Below are positions 41,141 through 55,859 of a stretch of 64,000 nucleotides of DNA, piece by piece (position 1 is the first letter of the stretch; every line of letters starts with the position of its first letter). The DNA is from Bombus terrestris (lineage: Eukaryota > Arthropoda > Insecta > Hymenoptera > Apidae), in assembly GCF_910591885.1 (NCBI RefSeq), contig NC_063278.1, positions 491,001 to 555,000 of the forward strand, given 5' to 3'. Made by a program: the position numbers and the translations under genes. The notes beneath the pieces were generated by a model. It saw nothing but the letters and a program-made list of their open reading frames with translations, did no database searches and was not told where the DNA came from.

Positions 41141-41180
41141 AGGCTACAGGCTACAGGCTACAGGCTACAGGCTACAGGCT
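41141..41180. repeat. 7-bp repeat (CTACAGG)n
   Basis: About five to six perfect tandem copies. Confidence 0.9.
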
Positions 41181-44100
41181 TCTTGCCTTGTACACCTGTG
41201 CACCAGCACGTATGCCTGCCGTGTCTGCGCCGCGTCACACTTAACGCCTATCTCTAGTCATCGGCCAATGTGTATGGTAGGGGTAGGATCCTCCATGCTC
41301 CAGTATACCACCAAGAAATTTCACTTGGTGCTCACCACGACTCTACGATTCTTTCCCACGTATACCTATACGTATATATTATATGTATACGTGCAAGAAA
41401 ACTCGAGCGTTCCAATTACATCTACGTACGGGTATACGTGTATCATGCGTTAGCCGTATAAGTATGTAAGCGAGTTTTCGTGTTCCCATTATGTTTACGT
41501 ACGTAAACGCGTGAACGTACGTACGTGTGTGCGTGAACGGCGAATTCGCGTGCTCCTTATTGCGTCTATTGCGTTTACGTGTATGCACGGGTTATTTGTT
41601 AACCGTATGCGTTACCTGCAGGCAAGATCGATTACGTGTATAGGTAAACGTACGTTGCAAATTGCGTGTATCCGTGTGCAAGCACACGTACGTCGAAGCT
41701 CGTACTCGTGCTACCGGCCGTTTAATCGGAGAATGGCCAGCCAAGTCCTTGGCAAGGCCGATCGAGACATCATCCAGCCACCTTTTTCCAATTAGCGGAC
41801 GTCTGGTAATCGGCAACCGACTTCCTACGAACAAATGCACGCGTCTCCGACTGCGCCGCGTGTTTGCGAACTGCCTCGTTCTTTCGAATCTCTTTTCATC
41901 CTATACTTTTTCTTTTGCGCGAATTTGTATTCCGACTGATTTCGGCTTGGTTAAATATCTCTATGCGTTCTTGATCGTGACGAGAAGTAGGAGAAGTACT
42001 TGAGAAGTACTGAATTATTTATCGAATCAAATATTTCGATTAATTGCTTTCAAACTAAATTGAAACGAAATGAAATTAAACGTTATTTCAGACTAACCCT
42101 CATTACCGAGTAAGTAAGTAAACGAATCAAGCTACGCAATTCGTGTAATTAACAAATAATTATTTAGAAAATTATCCAACCTAACCCCCCTCCCTAATCT
42201 TTCCATTAAATATTCATAGAAATTTACGTTATCGGCGATCATTAACTTCAATATATAATAGATCCAATCGGCTATCGATTTCCATATTTATTTTGCCAAC
42301 TTTTAAATTTTCTAGCGAGGATATAAAGCGAACCATTTTGCATCTATGGATAATTTTATATTGAAAGTTATGGAAAAATGTTAAATATCAAAGCGATTCA
42401 AACTTGTATATACATTTGTACGCTTGTTGGATAAGCATAAAATTTTCTGATCGTTCGTACAAGGATTAATTAATCGATGGTAGGTAGAATAATTTGATTG
42501 TTCGTTTCGTTTCGTTTCGTTTCGTTTCGGTAGTTCGATTCCTTCGAAGGAGGCATCGTGCGATATCTCTTGACCTTAGAGAACGGCGAGCAATAAAATT
42601 TCCCAACAGTGAACAGCAACGAAGATACCGAGCTTGCGATTTGAAAAATTTACAGCATCGGGCCACCGAATTCTTCGCCGTTGTAGTAGACACCGTTCAA
42701 AATTGAATTGGCTAGGTGTACAGCTTTCCAAGTGTCGTAAAACACAAAGAAAGGATGTTCGGTGGCCACATCTAGGCCCACAGGTTTTTTTTGACCGATT
42801 TACTGCGGTAAGATTTTACACGGGTGTCGCGCCGTTTAACGCGAGCCGCGAGATACGATCTTCTCGACTTTGTACAGTTTTGGAATTGGCGTTGTCAACT
42901 ACGGCACCTGTGACTGCCTATGAAAGAGGCACAACTATCGCGCGAATTACCAGCGAATTCGCGAGAATTACGCTGATTACAGCGCCGATTACTACGCTGA
43001 TACACTATCTGATACAGATAAATTTCAATATACGGTAAGGAGGAACGATTTTGCTTTAGTGAATATTTTATTACGTCGTCAGAAAGACAAAGCGCTGTGA
43101 TTTATTCTGCCTTTTAATGTTTAAAACGATGCTGCAAATTACGTATAGACCTAGTTTCTAGTTTCTGTAGCCTCTGGATAAAGAACTTGTGAGAATCGAT
43201 AAATAAAAACGTCAGACGTAAAATTGCGATGCCTGCCACGATAAACTGTCAAATCTCCGAACAACGTCATTTACTATTTTTTTTTACGACAATCGTTGCA
43301 AGTGGTACATGCCTTGTTGGTCAAGGCCACGAGATTCATCTACTCAGGTGCAGGCTATAATGGCAGAGCGAAATGGTTTTCGGTGGCCACATCGGGTGCC
43401 ACAAACCGTTCTTTCTTTGCTGTTTCGCAAAACCACCGTAAATTTTCAAGCGTATTTGCGAATGGACCGTCGTCCAACTTTTATGTTGTCAAAAAGCAAA
43501 ACTGTCGTGCCGTGCCTACCAACAATCGCCGTAAAATTTAAGTGTCATCGAAACCTGTTAAATTATTATTTACGGCCTCTTGTTGGGAACGTGGCCATGA
43601 AATTTGTTCCTCGATCAAATCGAACTTGACGGAAAATAGAAACACCCTTTTCGCCTGGCTAATAAATAAGTGTCCTAGCCAGCATTTTACTATTTTTCAA
43701 AATGGCTTGAAGCATTTTGAAATACGTATCTTCTATCTTTTCGATAAAGTCTTTTCAATACAGCTCGTTATGAAATAACGATACCAAGTATCAGTTTATT
43801 CGAACGAAGACAATATTTTATGTATATTTAGTTATTTATTTAACGGAAAATGTGATAACTTGACTTGTTTAAATTTGTATATTTGCGAACGCAATCAGAC
43901 CCACGTAGACCGTGTTCACCTCTGTTACCTACTTATATATCAGAACGTGTGCTATTTCTATTTTCGATACTTTGTATACGAGTATTTTTGTGTATTATTT
44001 GGATTTTGTTATAGCAATAGATATAGCAAAAGAGTCAACAAACATCGGAATCTCCCAATTACTAAATTACTTAATACGTCGGAGCAGACCCGCCGACTAA

Positions 44101-46534
44101 AAAAACACTATTCGTTAGACCTAAGCACACGATTCAACTAATATTTACTTATGTATAATAATTATTTATAGATTATAATTATCTGTAATAAGTAACTTAT
44201 TATAAATAATTAGCCATGTCACTGCGCCAAGCCAGGGAAAATTCTCATTGCGAGAATTGATTGTAAAATACTAGTAAATTAAAAAAAAAAAAAAAAAAAA
44301 AGAAAGAAAGAAGAAAAAAGGAAATTTGTATTTTGTGGATATTTGCACGTTTGAACGCGCCCCATAAACGTATAAATATTGGCAAGATTGCAGTAAGTAT
44401 TTCAAAATCGCGTACAACGTATCGAAAATCCTGAGGTATTTGTGTTTCGATCGTTTCTTTATCAGTACATTGTTCTTTCTTTGCTTTGTTCCGATATTTC
44501 GTCAACATTCCAGTTCACCTTTTTACGGCTGATTGTTCTGTTAGAACAAACGGTCAACGTACTAATAAAAAGACCATGGAAACCCGAAGGGCTACAAACA
44601 TATTATATGTAATTACGTAATTATTATAGATCTGAAATATTTCAAATATTTTATCGTACAAGATGCGAACTAACGGTTCGAACGAAAGGAATTCCAAGAA
44701 TAATTTATATTACATCGAAGTACGAGCTGATTCGCATTGCAGCGTTGGTGCAAGTGGTTACAATTTTTCTAGAACAGCTTTTACAATCGCTTTAAATACT
44801 TTATTTACACTCGACTGTTTGCACAACTCTCCGTTGTTTTATGTACGCGAACCTACTTTCTGTAGCGTAGTAAATTTTTGATATCTGCCCGTAACGATAG
44901 ATGGTCCATCGTTTACCATCGACTTTCTTCCAGCCGTGAATGCCACTATCGAATGACGCAGCGTGTATCGTGAAAAAATGCGCTTCGTGTGAAATGCATG
45001 GACTGAAATTACAATTGCAACGACTTCTTGTATTCGACATTACGTTTTACCTTCCGATCGACGACGTTTATTAGTCTTTCGTAGTGACTGTCTGTAGTGC
45101 AAAGAAGCCAATATGGAAACATCTAGGTAATTTACGGCAACTACGAAATTAAATCAAGATAAATTGGTTGAAAGGAAATTAGCGATATAAATATATGTAT
45201 TTAGATAGAGTGTATATGGTATATATAATATAATTTTATTGGTTTCTTTGTATGAATTTTCCATTCGATCTAATATTGAATCGACGATGTTGTAATTGTA
45301 ACAACGCAATTGGTAATAATGCTAATAATTAATATTACCTATAATGGTAACGATTAATATTATCTCGCCGAGTACAGAGATTTTTCTCATCTTCTACTCC
45401 TATACTCTGATCATCCGCAAGTCTATTCATTTAAACAGAATGCTTTTATCTTTGGCATCGTTTCTATAAAATCGAACATTTTCATTTTTACTTTTCAATT
45501 ATGTATAGACATGTATTTTTGTCTTTATCGAAGGTTTCCAAAGTGCTGTCGAAGCCGATCCAGCTTTTGCTAGGAAAACGATCGAGCACGACAAGCTACA
45601 TAACACCTAGATACGTAACGATTGACCACTTCCGGTTCGCTATCGTTGTATTTTAACCCCCTTTCCCTCCTCCGTTCGCTAAACTTGCGTTAGACTACTA
45701 CTTTGCTTTGAGCGACGTTTACTTGGAGATCTCTATCCTTGCAGTATTCTTATAGCGTGTTCAGTTCAGGCTGCATGTCTATTATGTCTGGTGAGGTTAT
45801 TATCGAGGTTATTACCGCAAACATTAGCGGTTCCGCGATTAAACAGAGTTAATACTTTGAGACAAGATAGATAATGTAACGTTTGCATCGAGATTCTTTC
45901 GTGTCCTTAAATATATGCAAATATCATTCACGCGTGAATTTCGCAGAAGCGAAACTAAATCTATTTATCATTGTGTCGTTTTTCATTGTTGCCTTCTTGG
46001 TTTCTAAAGAAAATAAGTAAAGATAAGAACGAGTAATTGTAAAAGATCTTTTGAACGAATATTTCAACAAACTGTAAAACGACAGAGTTGCGGTATTACG
46101 AATTTCAACAAATAAAATGATAGAAAGATATTCTTCTTGCCCTTTATTCGAATGATTTTGACGTATTATCAACTAATAAGCGTCTGTTATCCGTTAGGAT
46201 ATTTATCACAATTAAATTAAATTCGATAAATACGGGATGTATAGAATATAGAATTTGTACGAAATTTTGTTTATGTTGTTACATTATGTTGTTACAAATT
46301 ATGTTTGAAATTTTTCTTATGCAATATGGAAAGCAATATTCAAAGAGCAACGATTTTTGCCAATTGCCGATTCTATTTAAGAAAGAGTAAACCAATTTCA
46401 AGAGTATCGGGACCGTTATGCCACATTGAGGGATTGTTTTTGACTTTTAAATGAGCGATCCGCTGTAACAAGCGTATCAAATCTCGCATGGCAAAATATT
46501 TTTGCTCGAGGAGTATAGAGATGGGAAAAGTCGT

Positions 46535-46638
46535 CGGGCAAGCAGCCGGGCAAGCAGCCGGGCAAGCAGCCGGGCAAGCAGCCGGGCAGGCAGCCGGGCA
46601 GGCAGGCAGGCAGGCACGCAGGCAGGCAGGCAGGCAGG
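46535..46638. repeat. 12-bp minisatellite (GGGCAAGCAGCC)n passing into (GGCA)n
   Basis: Four to five copies of a 12-bp unit followed by 4-bp GGCA units with one CAC change. Frames through it give Leu-Pro-Ala-Cys or Arg-Ala-Ser-Ser strings and lack other coding support. Confidence 0.9.
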
Positions 46639-49600
46639 TAATCGACCGACCGACCGTAAGAAATCACGTCTCGCAATATTTAGGCTCATACTACTTAACC
46701 GTGTAGAAGTGTACTGTTGTCGGAGATGACCGATTATTCACGGCCCTTTTCTTTTCTCTACTTTTCGGCCTACACTCGCAAGAAGATCCTTTCGGGTTCG
46801 TTGTACCGACAATAAGGAAGTCTCGGTACGTTTCGCAGGTAGTCTATTCCCTTCTGGAAAACTTCCGTGTAATCCACTGCTCCGTACAACAATTCCCGTT
46901 GTTCTTTACTTTTCGAAAATTAGATCAAACTTCGATCTACTAGGATAGTCTACTAGTATAGGAAAATAAAATTTTCTTTCTACTTCTAATTATGCTATTT
47001 TGAATTTTATACAATAAAATTAACAAACGACCGGATAAACATGTTGCACTTGTGGTCCACTGCATATATTACATATAACTCGTATCAACGTTGTAGAGAT
47101 AATTCAGTTTTATTATTATGTATTGAATAAAAAGGATTGTAATTAAATTACAAAGCGTAATAAATATGTTAATAACTCTTTCGTAATAAATAATTTAAAT
47201 ACCGTACAATAAAATTTTATTTCTTCTATTTCTTTCTATTTGTTCCATCGTAAGAAGTAATATAATGTTCGTGTAAATGATACGTAAATTATAAATCCAC
47301 GTGCAAATATTTCCATGTTATTTCACATTAGCCGACATTGTCCACACATCGTTATAATTTAATTGCATTATTTGTCATAATGTATATGTACAAATATTTC
47401 AGTTAATGTTTCGATTCATACTCTGTGCGTAGCACACAGCATGTATTTATACGAGTGTTTGTAACTTTCGAGTGGTAGAAGCGTGGTAACACGACAGATA
47501 GTTAAGTTCGATTAATTAATAAATGTGCAAACGAAACTAGTGGGAAAGTGTATCGTTCGTGGAAAGTATATTTCCTGCAAAACGAAACGAATGCGACGAA
47601 AGAAAACAAGATTTTCAAATTGAATCGCTCTGTTGCCAACGATATACGTAATTGCTTCTTCAACGATTCATTTCAGCCACATTTATTAATGAAAATCAAA
47701 TGATGGTTGAAAGGGGGCAAGATATGTAATTGGCAAATGAAGGAAACGCTTTTGACGAGTAATTTGCTTGACCTCAGCGAGTTTTATTAGCTCTACCTTG
47801 AGGCGCGTGTGAATCGTTGTCTAATCGCTTCGTCGACTATGCGAACCGCCTCGGTTTATTTAATCGTTTCCTTGGGAGAACCTTGCTGCGTAGCACGAGC
47901 AATGACACGAGGACAACTTATCTATCCTTCGTTGGTTTTTCTGCTTTATTCTTTGTTTTATGGCTTATACTTACGTTATTATTAATGCAGAGAAATCCCG
48001 GTTTCCCTTGTTGTGCAGCGGTAAGCGCAAAATTACTTGCTCGTTGCAATTCGCGAAGAGATCGCTCGAAGGAATATTTATAAATTATTGGAGAAAGAAG
48101 TTTTGTTACTTTATCAGGTGGTATGCGTGGTTTTCGACTGTTTAACATTTCCCTCGAATTTTAATGTAATTTTAATGTTTAGGTAAAGTGTTATTTTTAT
48201 GTAAAGATACGAACAATCGGACAGGATACATGTATCTTGATAATGAAATTTTTAATAGCACTTATTTCATAGGTTATGCAGGATTTCATTAAATATGTTA
48301 CGTCGATTAAGCAAATTATGCACATTTATGTGCTCTCAGATGTATAATATATACAGATATTATTTAGGCGGTCCGTAATAAATAATATAAAATGATAAAG
48401 GTGTAACATAGCTTTTCTTGTCGGATCGATAAACTATAAAGTAAGAAGTGGAATTTTATCAGAGAGAATGAAATGCAGAAACGCAGACAAAAAGGCTTTC
48501 CATTGGAGAATCAGGATATGTACGAATACCTTTCGTAGCCACTGTGTACCATTAAATGTACAAATTTAGGAAATTTTATTTAGGAAATTAATAGAAATTT
48601 TCATAGAAATATCGATAGTCAGACAATAATATACGATAACTATTTCTGCAGTTTTAGTTAGACATGGCCAAATATTGTGAAAATAACGGTTGTAAATTAT
48701 CATTGAAGCCACATTGAGAAAACACGAGGAATCGCGTTAGAACTTTGTAACATATGGAGGGAAGGATATTTGAGCAATTTTTGCCAAGGACCCCAGGTAT
48801 AGAACGTAAGTATTTAAAGTAGTCGTCACGCGTGTCGTATTTTCGACACGTGACCATTGTAAATTTTCAACGATTCGTAATAAATACTCTCACCGTCTGC
48901 GACACACGTGTCTTGTTCGCGTTGCCACGTTCCTGGTCGTGCTTCGTCGTTACAGTCCACGTGTCTTCGGCCGACACCTTGTGCCTGAATGAATTCCAGG
49001 ACAATGCATGCAATTTATCATCCGATTGGCACGGGCACGTATCGAACGACTATTTCGGTCATTTCAATTTCGAATGTGACTTTTTGTCTTCCAATAAAAC
49101 GAGTACCTTAAGTAAACGAAGAAGATTATTTAACGGAGCGAGATTAAGAATTGAAATAATTGTGTTAAATGCGAATATTTTATTCTATGCTTTCGAACGA
49201 AATAAGCGGCTTATAAAGAGAATCGACGATGAAACGAGTAACGATGAAAATTGATTATAAATATTCGACTAATTTGACTTTATTCTATATTTGTTATTCG
49301 ATAAAAGAAAGATCAATTATACTATGAATCATAGCTTTTGAGTCTTTTGAACTCGAGGCTTGAATCAAACTCGTCTTAAGATTTTATTCAGCGAGATCGT
49401 TTTTTACCGTATAAAGGATATTCGATTCTTTCTGTCAAATTACAGTATCATGTAGGTGTGTGCAAATAAATGCGTACACGCGAACAAGCACAAAAGTGGA
49501 ATTGGGATTAGAATTAGGTATTCGATAATAATTCATTGTACGATAATGTAACGCGAATTAATACACCAATATCGTAGATTAACGAATATCACTGCCTTGT

Positions 49601-50351
49601 TTCACGTTGCCTTATCCGTAAAACGATGTAAGGTATTAATTAGAAATAATTCGAAATATCTTTATATAACGTTTATTTACGATAACCTTTATATAACGAT
49701 GATTTACTTATTATTTAAGTATAGTATAATATTATTACTAGCCCTTGTAGTCGTAGTCCCGAGCCGTAGCCAATGTTAAAAATATTCGATTATATATGTT
49801 TATATATGATTATATGGTAGAAAATTGGCGGCGGCGCGTATTTGGGATTTCTAGATTGGGTATTTCTAGGCGCGGGAATGCCTAAATATTTTGACAGATT
49901 CTGACTTTGTACGCGAGATGGTGAAATTTACAGTGTTCTCTTTGTAAGATTTAAAGGTTACGGTTGCTCGAGGATCTGCAAACAGTCCTGTGAATTTCGC
50001 TTGAACATTTGGGATTTGTCGATTGCAGGATTTTACTGCTGTCAATAAAGAAGGTCTTGTGCTGCCGTTTTGCCGACTTTTATGAAGAATCACGAGTGAT
50101 CCTCATTTAAGCCTCCGTTTCAAATAGACAATTTTAACGTTCGAGAAGATTGTTCGGGAAGAGAGTACCTTGGATGTAATCTCTCTATCCGCTGCATTAT
50201 AGTTGGAACGGATAATAAGAAGAGAGAAATTTATTTAAATTAAACAAGGTTTCGCTTTCCTATTAATACACGAACGTCAACTACGTCGGTGGTTCCACTA
50301 TCAGACATTTTCCACACGATCGAAAAATGTCTGTTATACCTTTACTGTCTC

Positions 50352-50402
50352 TATATGGCTGTATATGGCTGTATATGGCTGTATATGGCTGTATATGACT
50401 AT
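50352..50402. repeat. 10-bp repeat (TATATGGCTG)n
   Basis: About five tandem copies, the last ones with base changes. Confidence 0.9.
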
Positions 50403-51990
50403 ATATCTGTAGCTGTATCAGCGATATTTCCGAAACTTTCTTTCCATTTCCGGCAAGAACGATGATCGAGGAACGGAACGATTCTCGACGAAGCGAGACA
50501 GTTGGTAATTGCCTGTGAGTGACCGAGAAGACTCTCACGGTTCGCATACTTTTAAAATAAACTTGGAAACAATTAGGTCGATCTGGTTAGCGATCTTCGC
50601 GGAGGAGGAACGCGGTCGAGTGGTACCACTAGTCGCAGTAACGAAAGTGTAACCGACTGGGGCAAAAGTGGGGCCCGGTTCGTTGGAATCGACGGAAAGG
50701 GGCCCCCGACGGTGGGACGCGGCGATCGCTCGTCGTACCGTGTCGCGCGTCCTTGCGTCACAGAAAAACGGAGCCCTGCAAGCCAACCATATGGCTGCCG
50801 CGGGCAGCACCACCAAGCTTCGACGCCTAATTAATCGAAAGTTATACAACAATTACCCATTATGATGCAAATCGCCACGAACCTATTACACGTGGCAGCG
50901 TGTACGACGTGACAATATCATCACAGCAACGTGATACGTATATACACATTGCCTTTTCTTCCCTTCCATAGGGTGAATAGGAAACCTATTCGTACGATTC
51001 AATACGAAATTGGTATAATATAAGAAATGCCAGACAATTAAGGAATTTCTGATGGGAGAAAGATGCGATGTAGGTAAACACCGTCGATGCTGTTGCCAGT
51101 GCGAAGACAAATTCTCGACGTTAGGTTTGCACATTAAAGGAGGAAAAAAAAAAAAAAATAGTATTTTGCAAACTACGGTTACAATAACGGTAACCTGCTT
51201 TTTTTTTCCTTTTAAAATCTCTAAAAGTTTTGGTTTTTCATCTGTCCAGTATGGCCATGACTGTCACGGATTTGTAGGGTAACTGTAAAAGGATTTTCCG
51301 TTGAAGGGTTATTTTTTTTTCTTTTTTTTTTTTTTTTCTTTTTGCGTCGACAAAGATTCATACCTGATCCAATGCTACTTACATTTCGCTTACATTTTGC
51401 GAGAGCAAATGTTCAGTATTATCGAAAGCTGCGAAAAGCGATTTCACCAACGTGTCTGCTTGTTACATCGCCGATGAATTTGTCATAAGTTTATTAGTTA
51501 CATGACTTTTTATCTAACATAAATATTTTCGGTAATGATTCTAGAAGATATTTACAATTTCCCATATAACGTATTATTTGATACGAAGTACGTACGTAGT
51601 TTTAGTATCCGTACGTGCATAGCTATACTCGATCTTTTCAGTTTAATATTTTGATCTTTTAGATACTTGGTCTTATTAATACATCGTATATTGGCCGAAC
51701 AGAACGCATCTCACCAACGAACACGGACATGCAATAGCGCTTTGGATGGTTGCAAGAAATGGCCATGACGAGGCATGTGCTGAAAGCGTATGAACATTCC
51801 TTTGCTCGTGTTCTTTCAACTTTTCAGAAACTCCACCATGCGTTATTTCCATTGACTACAAGGTTGGCTGTTGGAATTGACTCGCAGGAATTCACGACCA
51901 GTTAAAAATTAAGCAAATAATGGATAATAATTTTGCAAATATCCGAATAAAAGAAAACGATTAGTAGGTATACACGAGTTCTTGACGTAG

Positions 51991-52029
51991 ATACCTAATA
52001 CCTAATACCTAATACCTAATACCTAATAC
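51991..52029. repeat. 7-bp repeat (TACCTAA)n
   Basis: Five tandem copies. It contains CCTAA but has a 7-bp unit, so it is not an interstitial telomere repeat. Confidence 0.9.
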
Positions 52030-54108
52030 ATGACGAGAGCTCGTTTGCTCGTTAAAACGAGAGCAAGACCGAAATGAAATGGATGAAACTTTAAACCTGT
52101 TTTAAACGTTAATGATTAAATTCACGTCAATCATTATCCACGTAAACGGTTAAACGGCAACGAATGATCACCGCACGTCTAAATATAGCGCGTTGGAGGC
52201 GCAACAATGCATAACTCGATTACAGTGCAAGAATTACACCTTTGCTATCTTTCTCCCGAGCTGCAGTCATGCATGCATAATGCATATCTTTGTTTCTGTT
52301 GCGCGGCCATGATTGTGGAAAATCCGACAGACGACCAATTATACCGATCATACAGATAAACAGTTTTGTGATAAACTTTGTGGAAATTATACAGAGCGAG
52401 TCCGCACGGTTATTTTCGCATGTACCTGAATAACCTCCTATTTAGCCAAGTTTCAGTATTAAGTACACGCTGTGTATCGTTGACTAATATCGTAATCGTT
52501 GACTGGTCGATTCGCTGTTAGAAATGCACGAAAAGATCGTTATTATTGAATAACATTTATTATTAAATAACTTTGAATTCGTAATCTTGAGGCGGAAAAA
52601 GGAAGAGGAAAACTTGAGGGGAGGAAAAAGAAAAGAAAATTATTCAAACTCGGGCGTACGGTATACGGTATAGTCATTCGCCGGTGGCAATGGTACGTAT
52701 GAGTTCGGTCGTCGAAGTATCTGGTGAAGGTGAAAATTACGAAATTCTCGTCTCTGCCAGTTAAAATCAAAACTCGAGCAGAGACGCGCTACAGTAAACA
52801 CGACTACCTCGTTGGTGAATTCGCGTGTTCGGCGATGGACGCGAATATAAAATAGGCACGGTTTCCATATATGTAGTTCTGGTTCACAAATTTTACATAG
52901 ATCGTGACTTTTTCGATATTTACATTGGCTCGATAACGATAATTAACGACGGGACTACGAAACCCTAATTAGAAGAGGAAGAAGCCTAGAGCTTCTATTC
53001 CGTTGAATAGCTATTTCGATTTCGGCGGCATATAAACTCTCTGTATTCTATTTATCGTATACGCTACGACATTGATAACATTTACCACGTGATATATAGT
53101 TATTCAGCGTTCGATCGCATCGACCGCGAGGCGAATAGCGACGACGTTGCGTCTGCACGAGTTATACGTACGTATGTATTTTCGTGCATACACGTTATTT
53201 ATCGCGTTTTCTGCGTAATCCTGTGCTGTTAGAATTGCGTCTGGTTCTGTTCTTCGGCACTGGCACGTTAGAAAAGATGGGAAGAAGGTGAAAATAAGAA
53301 ACTTACACAGATCGTTACTGGTCATTACGATTCATTTCACGTTTGTTACAACGCATATACTGTATATATTTCACCGTTTGTCGCATCATCGATAACGCGT
53401 CGAATAATTTGTCTTTGGTAGATTCATCGAAAATCGTTCATAATCGAATCTAGCGAATCACGATGAAAACTGCTTTTCTGTCATGTCATCTTAAATATCC
53501 TATTGATTCGAATAACTGTATCACGTCTTACTCCATGGTGAATAAATTCGCCAAGCGTTGATAACACTCTGATGCGTGGGTGAAAAGCGATTGAATCGGA
53601 GACGTTCGTATGGCGAACATTTCTCGCCAGTGCTTTCATGATTTCATGATTTTAATTGGAATCGAAGGATATTAATTATGGTGGGATAATTGAACCGGTA
53701 TTCGCGTTCAGCAAACGGCCTGGAGGAACAATGTTGTACGAATCAACATACAATAACTTATACCAACGACGTTTCACTTCTGTTGTTCCAATAAGTATAT
53801 ATCGGATTTGCACGATGATTAGGCACGAAGAAAATAGACTGTTAAAGTTTTATCGAAACTTGCCGGATAGATTTGATGGAAACGGTTAAAGAAACGGAAT
53901 TTATATAGAGACATTTGTCTATATATTTGATTAGTTTATTAAATGAAATTAATTATTGCAAATTACGAGTCACTCCACTAATGAAGGGTTCGTAACGAAA
54001 ACTCGACTTCCTTGCAGGCAAACGATACTTTAGAATCATCGATAATGTGTCCGATAATTGTAATTGTTTTAATCTTCTTCAAACAAAACATTCATTTGTT
54101 GCAATTAC

Positions 54109-54146
<38 letters not shown>

Positions 54147-55649
54147 AATTATATGGTGTAACAACTGTATCCAATTAAATTATGAAATACTCGTAACGAG
54201 ATTGTTGTCCTGTATGGAACCTAGTTTTTAAACCTTTCTAACAATAGCTTTGCATACATTTGGCAATATTGGCGTATCTTGCGCGCAATTGATAACGCGG
54301 ATTTCATACTATTATCTTTAGAACGTTTAAACGAAGATTTTGAAATTCGTTGCACGAACGTGACGACAATAAGCTAGTTTATTATTAAATGACATGCCTA
54401 AAATTGTGATCGAAGTGAATGAAGTTGAATCAAGTGAATCGAGTATTGAATGTCGAAAAAGTATCGACCAAGGTATAATATGATCTTCAGTGTAACGTAT
54501 TAAAAATGTATATCTTTTTCAATAAAAGGATGACCGACAGTTGTATGTGCATTTTAGTTTAAACCAGATGTATAGGAAAGGAGCGGAGTTTAATTCGCGT
54601 TGTATCTATCGGTTAATCTTCTGTTTCTCTATATAGTAATAACGACATCGGTAATAAGAAAGTGCGCCGACTACGGATATTTGTGCAAATGTGTTTGTTG
54701 CGTTTGCATAAGCTGATTGCTGGTAAGTATCTAGAAGAAAAAAGAGAAAAGAAAAGAAGGGAAATAAACCGAAGGAACAGAACCCGAGTGTAGAGTTGTT
54801 TGATTTTTTAATTATTATCAGGTATAATTTAATTTGAACGTTTTGTATATTTGTGCACTTATACGTTGGTACATTTGCATCTTACATACGTATGTATCAA
54901 CTAATAACTAAAAGTATCAGAAATTGATGTTTTTAACACGTATCGTGGACTAACAAACAATCACGTTCTTGTATCTGTAAAAACACTTGGCTTTTTTTTC
55001 GTTTGCTACGTTCCGTTTTGCATACTATTCTGTTAAAAAGACAAAGAGAGAAAACGATTCCGTTAAAAATGAGAAGAGTTGTGCACCTTCGAGCGATTAG
55101 GGTCGAAGAGAATCGAATACGTTGAGATCTATCAAAGTACTTGTATCAAGTATCAAAGTACTTGCTTAGCCGGTAGTCGGTATCGTTGAATGATCGTGGC
55201 TGGTCCGAAATCGAGAAAACTCTTTCGACCAGCGTAGTGATATTCCGCCGATCAGGCGACGACGTATCGGTGTTACGATACGAACGGTCGCGGAGGGATC
55301 GGTGGACAGTGATTTAACACCGGTGGTGTAGGATACACAAAATGGTGTGGCCGAAAGTGGTGGAAGAAGAGCAGCAACGCACAGGAGGAGAATCACGAGG
55401 AAGGAGGTAGCAATTCGTTTGTGGTGGGGGGTCTACGGCCCCACCTCTCCCTCTTGCCGCACGGTACGCAAGGAGGGCCACTGGAAGTAGGGGCCCCTGT
55501 CGGTTGGTACCGCGTAAGACCCCTCGCAGTAAGGGCCCACAGGCCATCCAGTTCGTTTCTTCTTCGCCTACTTTTAGGAATTAGTCGCATCTCGTCCGGC
55601 GCCAGACGAGCGAGGCCTCTCTCCTGTTCGTGCTACATCGACAAGGCCT

Positions 55650-55830
55650 CCCTCCTCTCTCTCTCTCTCTCTCTCTCTCCCCCTTTTTCTCTCTCTCTCT
55701 CTCTCTTTCTTCTCTACATCTCCCTCTCCCCCTCCCCCACCCCCCCTCTCTCTCTCTCTCTCTCACACTGTCTCTCTGTCTATTGCTCGTTCTGTCACTG
55801 TTTCTCTCTCTCTCTTTCGCTCTCTTCCTC
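55650..55830. repeat. long CT-rich (CT)n tract
   Basis: About 180 bp of nearly pure pyrimidine on the plus strand, with several perfect CT runs separated by short C- or T-rich breaks. It lies directly upstream of the CpG-rich candidate exon at 55860-56742. Confidence 0.9.
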
Positions 55831-55859
55831 TCACGCGCGCGCTTGTCTCTGACGTTATC

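Larger units (their letters stand above)
36676..46530. other. gene-free stretch with mixed composition
   Basis: No conserved exon recognised. It holds a poly-T run (37571-37587), a CT repeat (37926-37967), short tandem repeats at 38571-38595 (GAACGATTAAT unit), 40786-40822 (AAGCTTAAATA unit) and 42500-42530 (TTTCG unit), and a poly-A run (44281-44301). 40880-41900 and 42500-43000 are CpG-rich. A shared 15-mer links 42758 and 43379 (see findings). Confidence 0.35.
46640..55640. other. gene-free stretch, AT-rich with CpG islands
   Basis: No recognised exon. GC-richer islands occur at about 50560-50870 and 52600-52860. A 140-codon frame at 48832-49254 (+) and a 105-codon frame at 50535-50852 (-) are open but unlike any family I know. 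Poly-T-rich DNA occurs at 51310-51341 and an AT/GT repeat at about 54106-54147. Confidence 0.35.

Noticed and set aside
46416..46729. Frames with Leu-Pro-Ala-Cys or Arg-Ala-Ser-Ser repeats
   Set aside because: All derive from the 12-bp minisatellite at 46535-46638.
51052..51282. Frame with a Cys-rich zinc-finger-like start (CCCQCEDKF...LGLH)
   Set aside because: The spacing does not fit a C2H2 finger, there is no second His, and the rest is low complexity.
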